This document shows, piece by piece, positions 63,766-64,000 of a stretch of DNA of 64,000 bases. A program made the position numbers and the translations under genes. The stretch is taken from positions 28,595-92,594 of the forward strand of contig JBJHBJ010000012.1 of the NCBI GenBank assembly GCA_050485425.1. Reading direction: 5' to 3'. The stretch's first letter is position 1; each line of letters begins with the position of its first letter. The stretch is from LSCE01 sp050485425 (GTDB lineage Bacteria; Pseudomonadota; Gammaproteobacteria; Nitrococcales; Aquisalimonadaceae). The notes beneath the pieces are model-generated. The model ran no database searches. It was given only the letters and a program-made list of their open reading frames with translations, and was not told the origin of the DNA.

Positions 63766-64000
63766 ATGAAGCACTGGCTGACCCTGCCGCTCATCCTGGT
63801 CGCGGTCGCGGTAACCGCGACCATCTCCTGGAACGCCCTGGCCCGGGACGGTGTTCGGGCCACGTACTCCACAGATTTCGGCTTGCTGACCGTGGACATA
63901 CTCGACGCGCGGCACATGCGCCTGAGTTCCAGCGATGCGCTCGAACTGCTGATTTCCGGCGGCGAGGGCTATCTGCTGCGCCGCGAAGGCGATGTGTGGG
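63766..64000 (+). CDS. Exported protein of unknown function (partial, cut by window edge)
   Basis: The first 78 codons are visible, starting MKHWLTLPLILVAVAVTATI; GAGAGGG lies 12 bases upstream. A signal peptide or membrane anchor (1-~25) is followed by TDFGLLTVDILDARHMRLSS and a GGEGYLLRREGDVW stretch. No family was recognised. Confidence 0.7.
   Translation, partial: MKHWLTLPLILVAVAVTATISWNALARDGVRATYSTDFGLLTVDILDARHMRLSSSDALELLISGGEGYLLRREGDVW

Overview
The window reads as a chromosome segment of a GC-rich gammaproteobacterium, possibly of the Ectothiorhodospiraceae/Chromatiales type. That placement rests on the gene order of the translation region, protein lengths and the exosortase locus; no marker comparison could be run. 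There is one assembly gap (100 N, 22467-22566). No CRISPR array, insertion sequence, integrase or prophage was found.

Region 1 (1-19808, all minus strand) is the translation and transcription core. In transcription order it holds tRNA-Tyr, tRNA-Gly, tRNA-Thr, tuf copy 2, tRNA-Trp, secE, nusG, rplK, rplA, rplJ, rplL, rpoB, rpoC, then rpsL, rpsG, fusA, tuf copy 1, rpsJ, rplC and rplD, which runs off the left edge. Two strong sigma-70 type promoters are visible (before tRNA-Tyr and before rpsL). Several structured leaders or attenuators lie between rplA/rplJ, rplL/rpoB, rpoC/rpsL and fusA/tuf. The two tuf genes look identical from stop codon to start codon but use different start codons.

Region 2 (19989-24900) has a VanZ-like membrane protein with an extra exported domain, galE, a tandem array of about 190-194 bp palindromic repeats that contains the gap, and a bifunctional mannose-1-phosphate guanylyltransferase/mannose-6-phosphate isomerase. 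galE and the mannose enzyme would supply nucleotide sugars for the polysaccharide locus further on.

Region 3 (25162-35665) is the control and substrate part of an exosortase (PEP-CTERM) system. It holds two small fibronectin-type lipoproteins around a PEP-CTERM protein that carries a putative Cys-Gln thioester motif pair, the operon prsK-prsR-prsT (sensor kinase, sigma-54 response regulator, TPR lipoprotein), and two tandem DUF4114-like PEP-CTERM proteins.

Region 4 (36021-62195) is the exopolysaccharide locus. A plus-strand block carries seven glycosyltransferases, a deacetylase, a Wzy/ligase-like protein, an asparagine-synthase-like amidotransferase, an ATP-grasp/acyltransferase fusion, a GNAT enzyme and a Wzx flippase. 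A minus-strand block carries the export lipoprotein, the chain-length protein, a tyrosine kinase, an outer-membrane barrel, exosortase A with a fused EpsI-like domain, and a sulfotransferase. Several stretches (about 37.2-40.7, 43.9-45.1 and 53.0-54.5 kb) are much more AT-rich than their neighbours and look acquired. A fourth PEP-CTERM gene (62590) follows on the plus strand, then palindromic repeats and the start of an unknown exported protein.

The most coherent signal is that all four PEP-CTERM substrate genes have a sigma-54 type -24/-12 element upstream, in the right orientation, while the adjacent prsK-prsR pair encodes a sensor and a sigma-54 activator. Production of the surface proteins, their sorting by exosortase and synthesis of the polysaccharide are therefore probably one coordinated programme.
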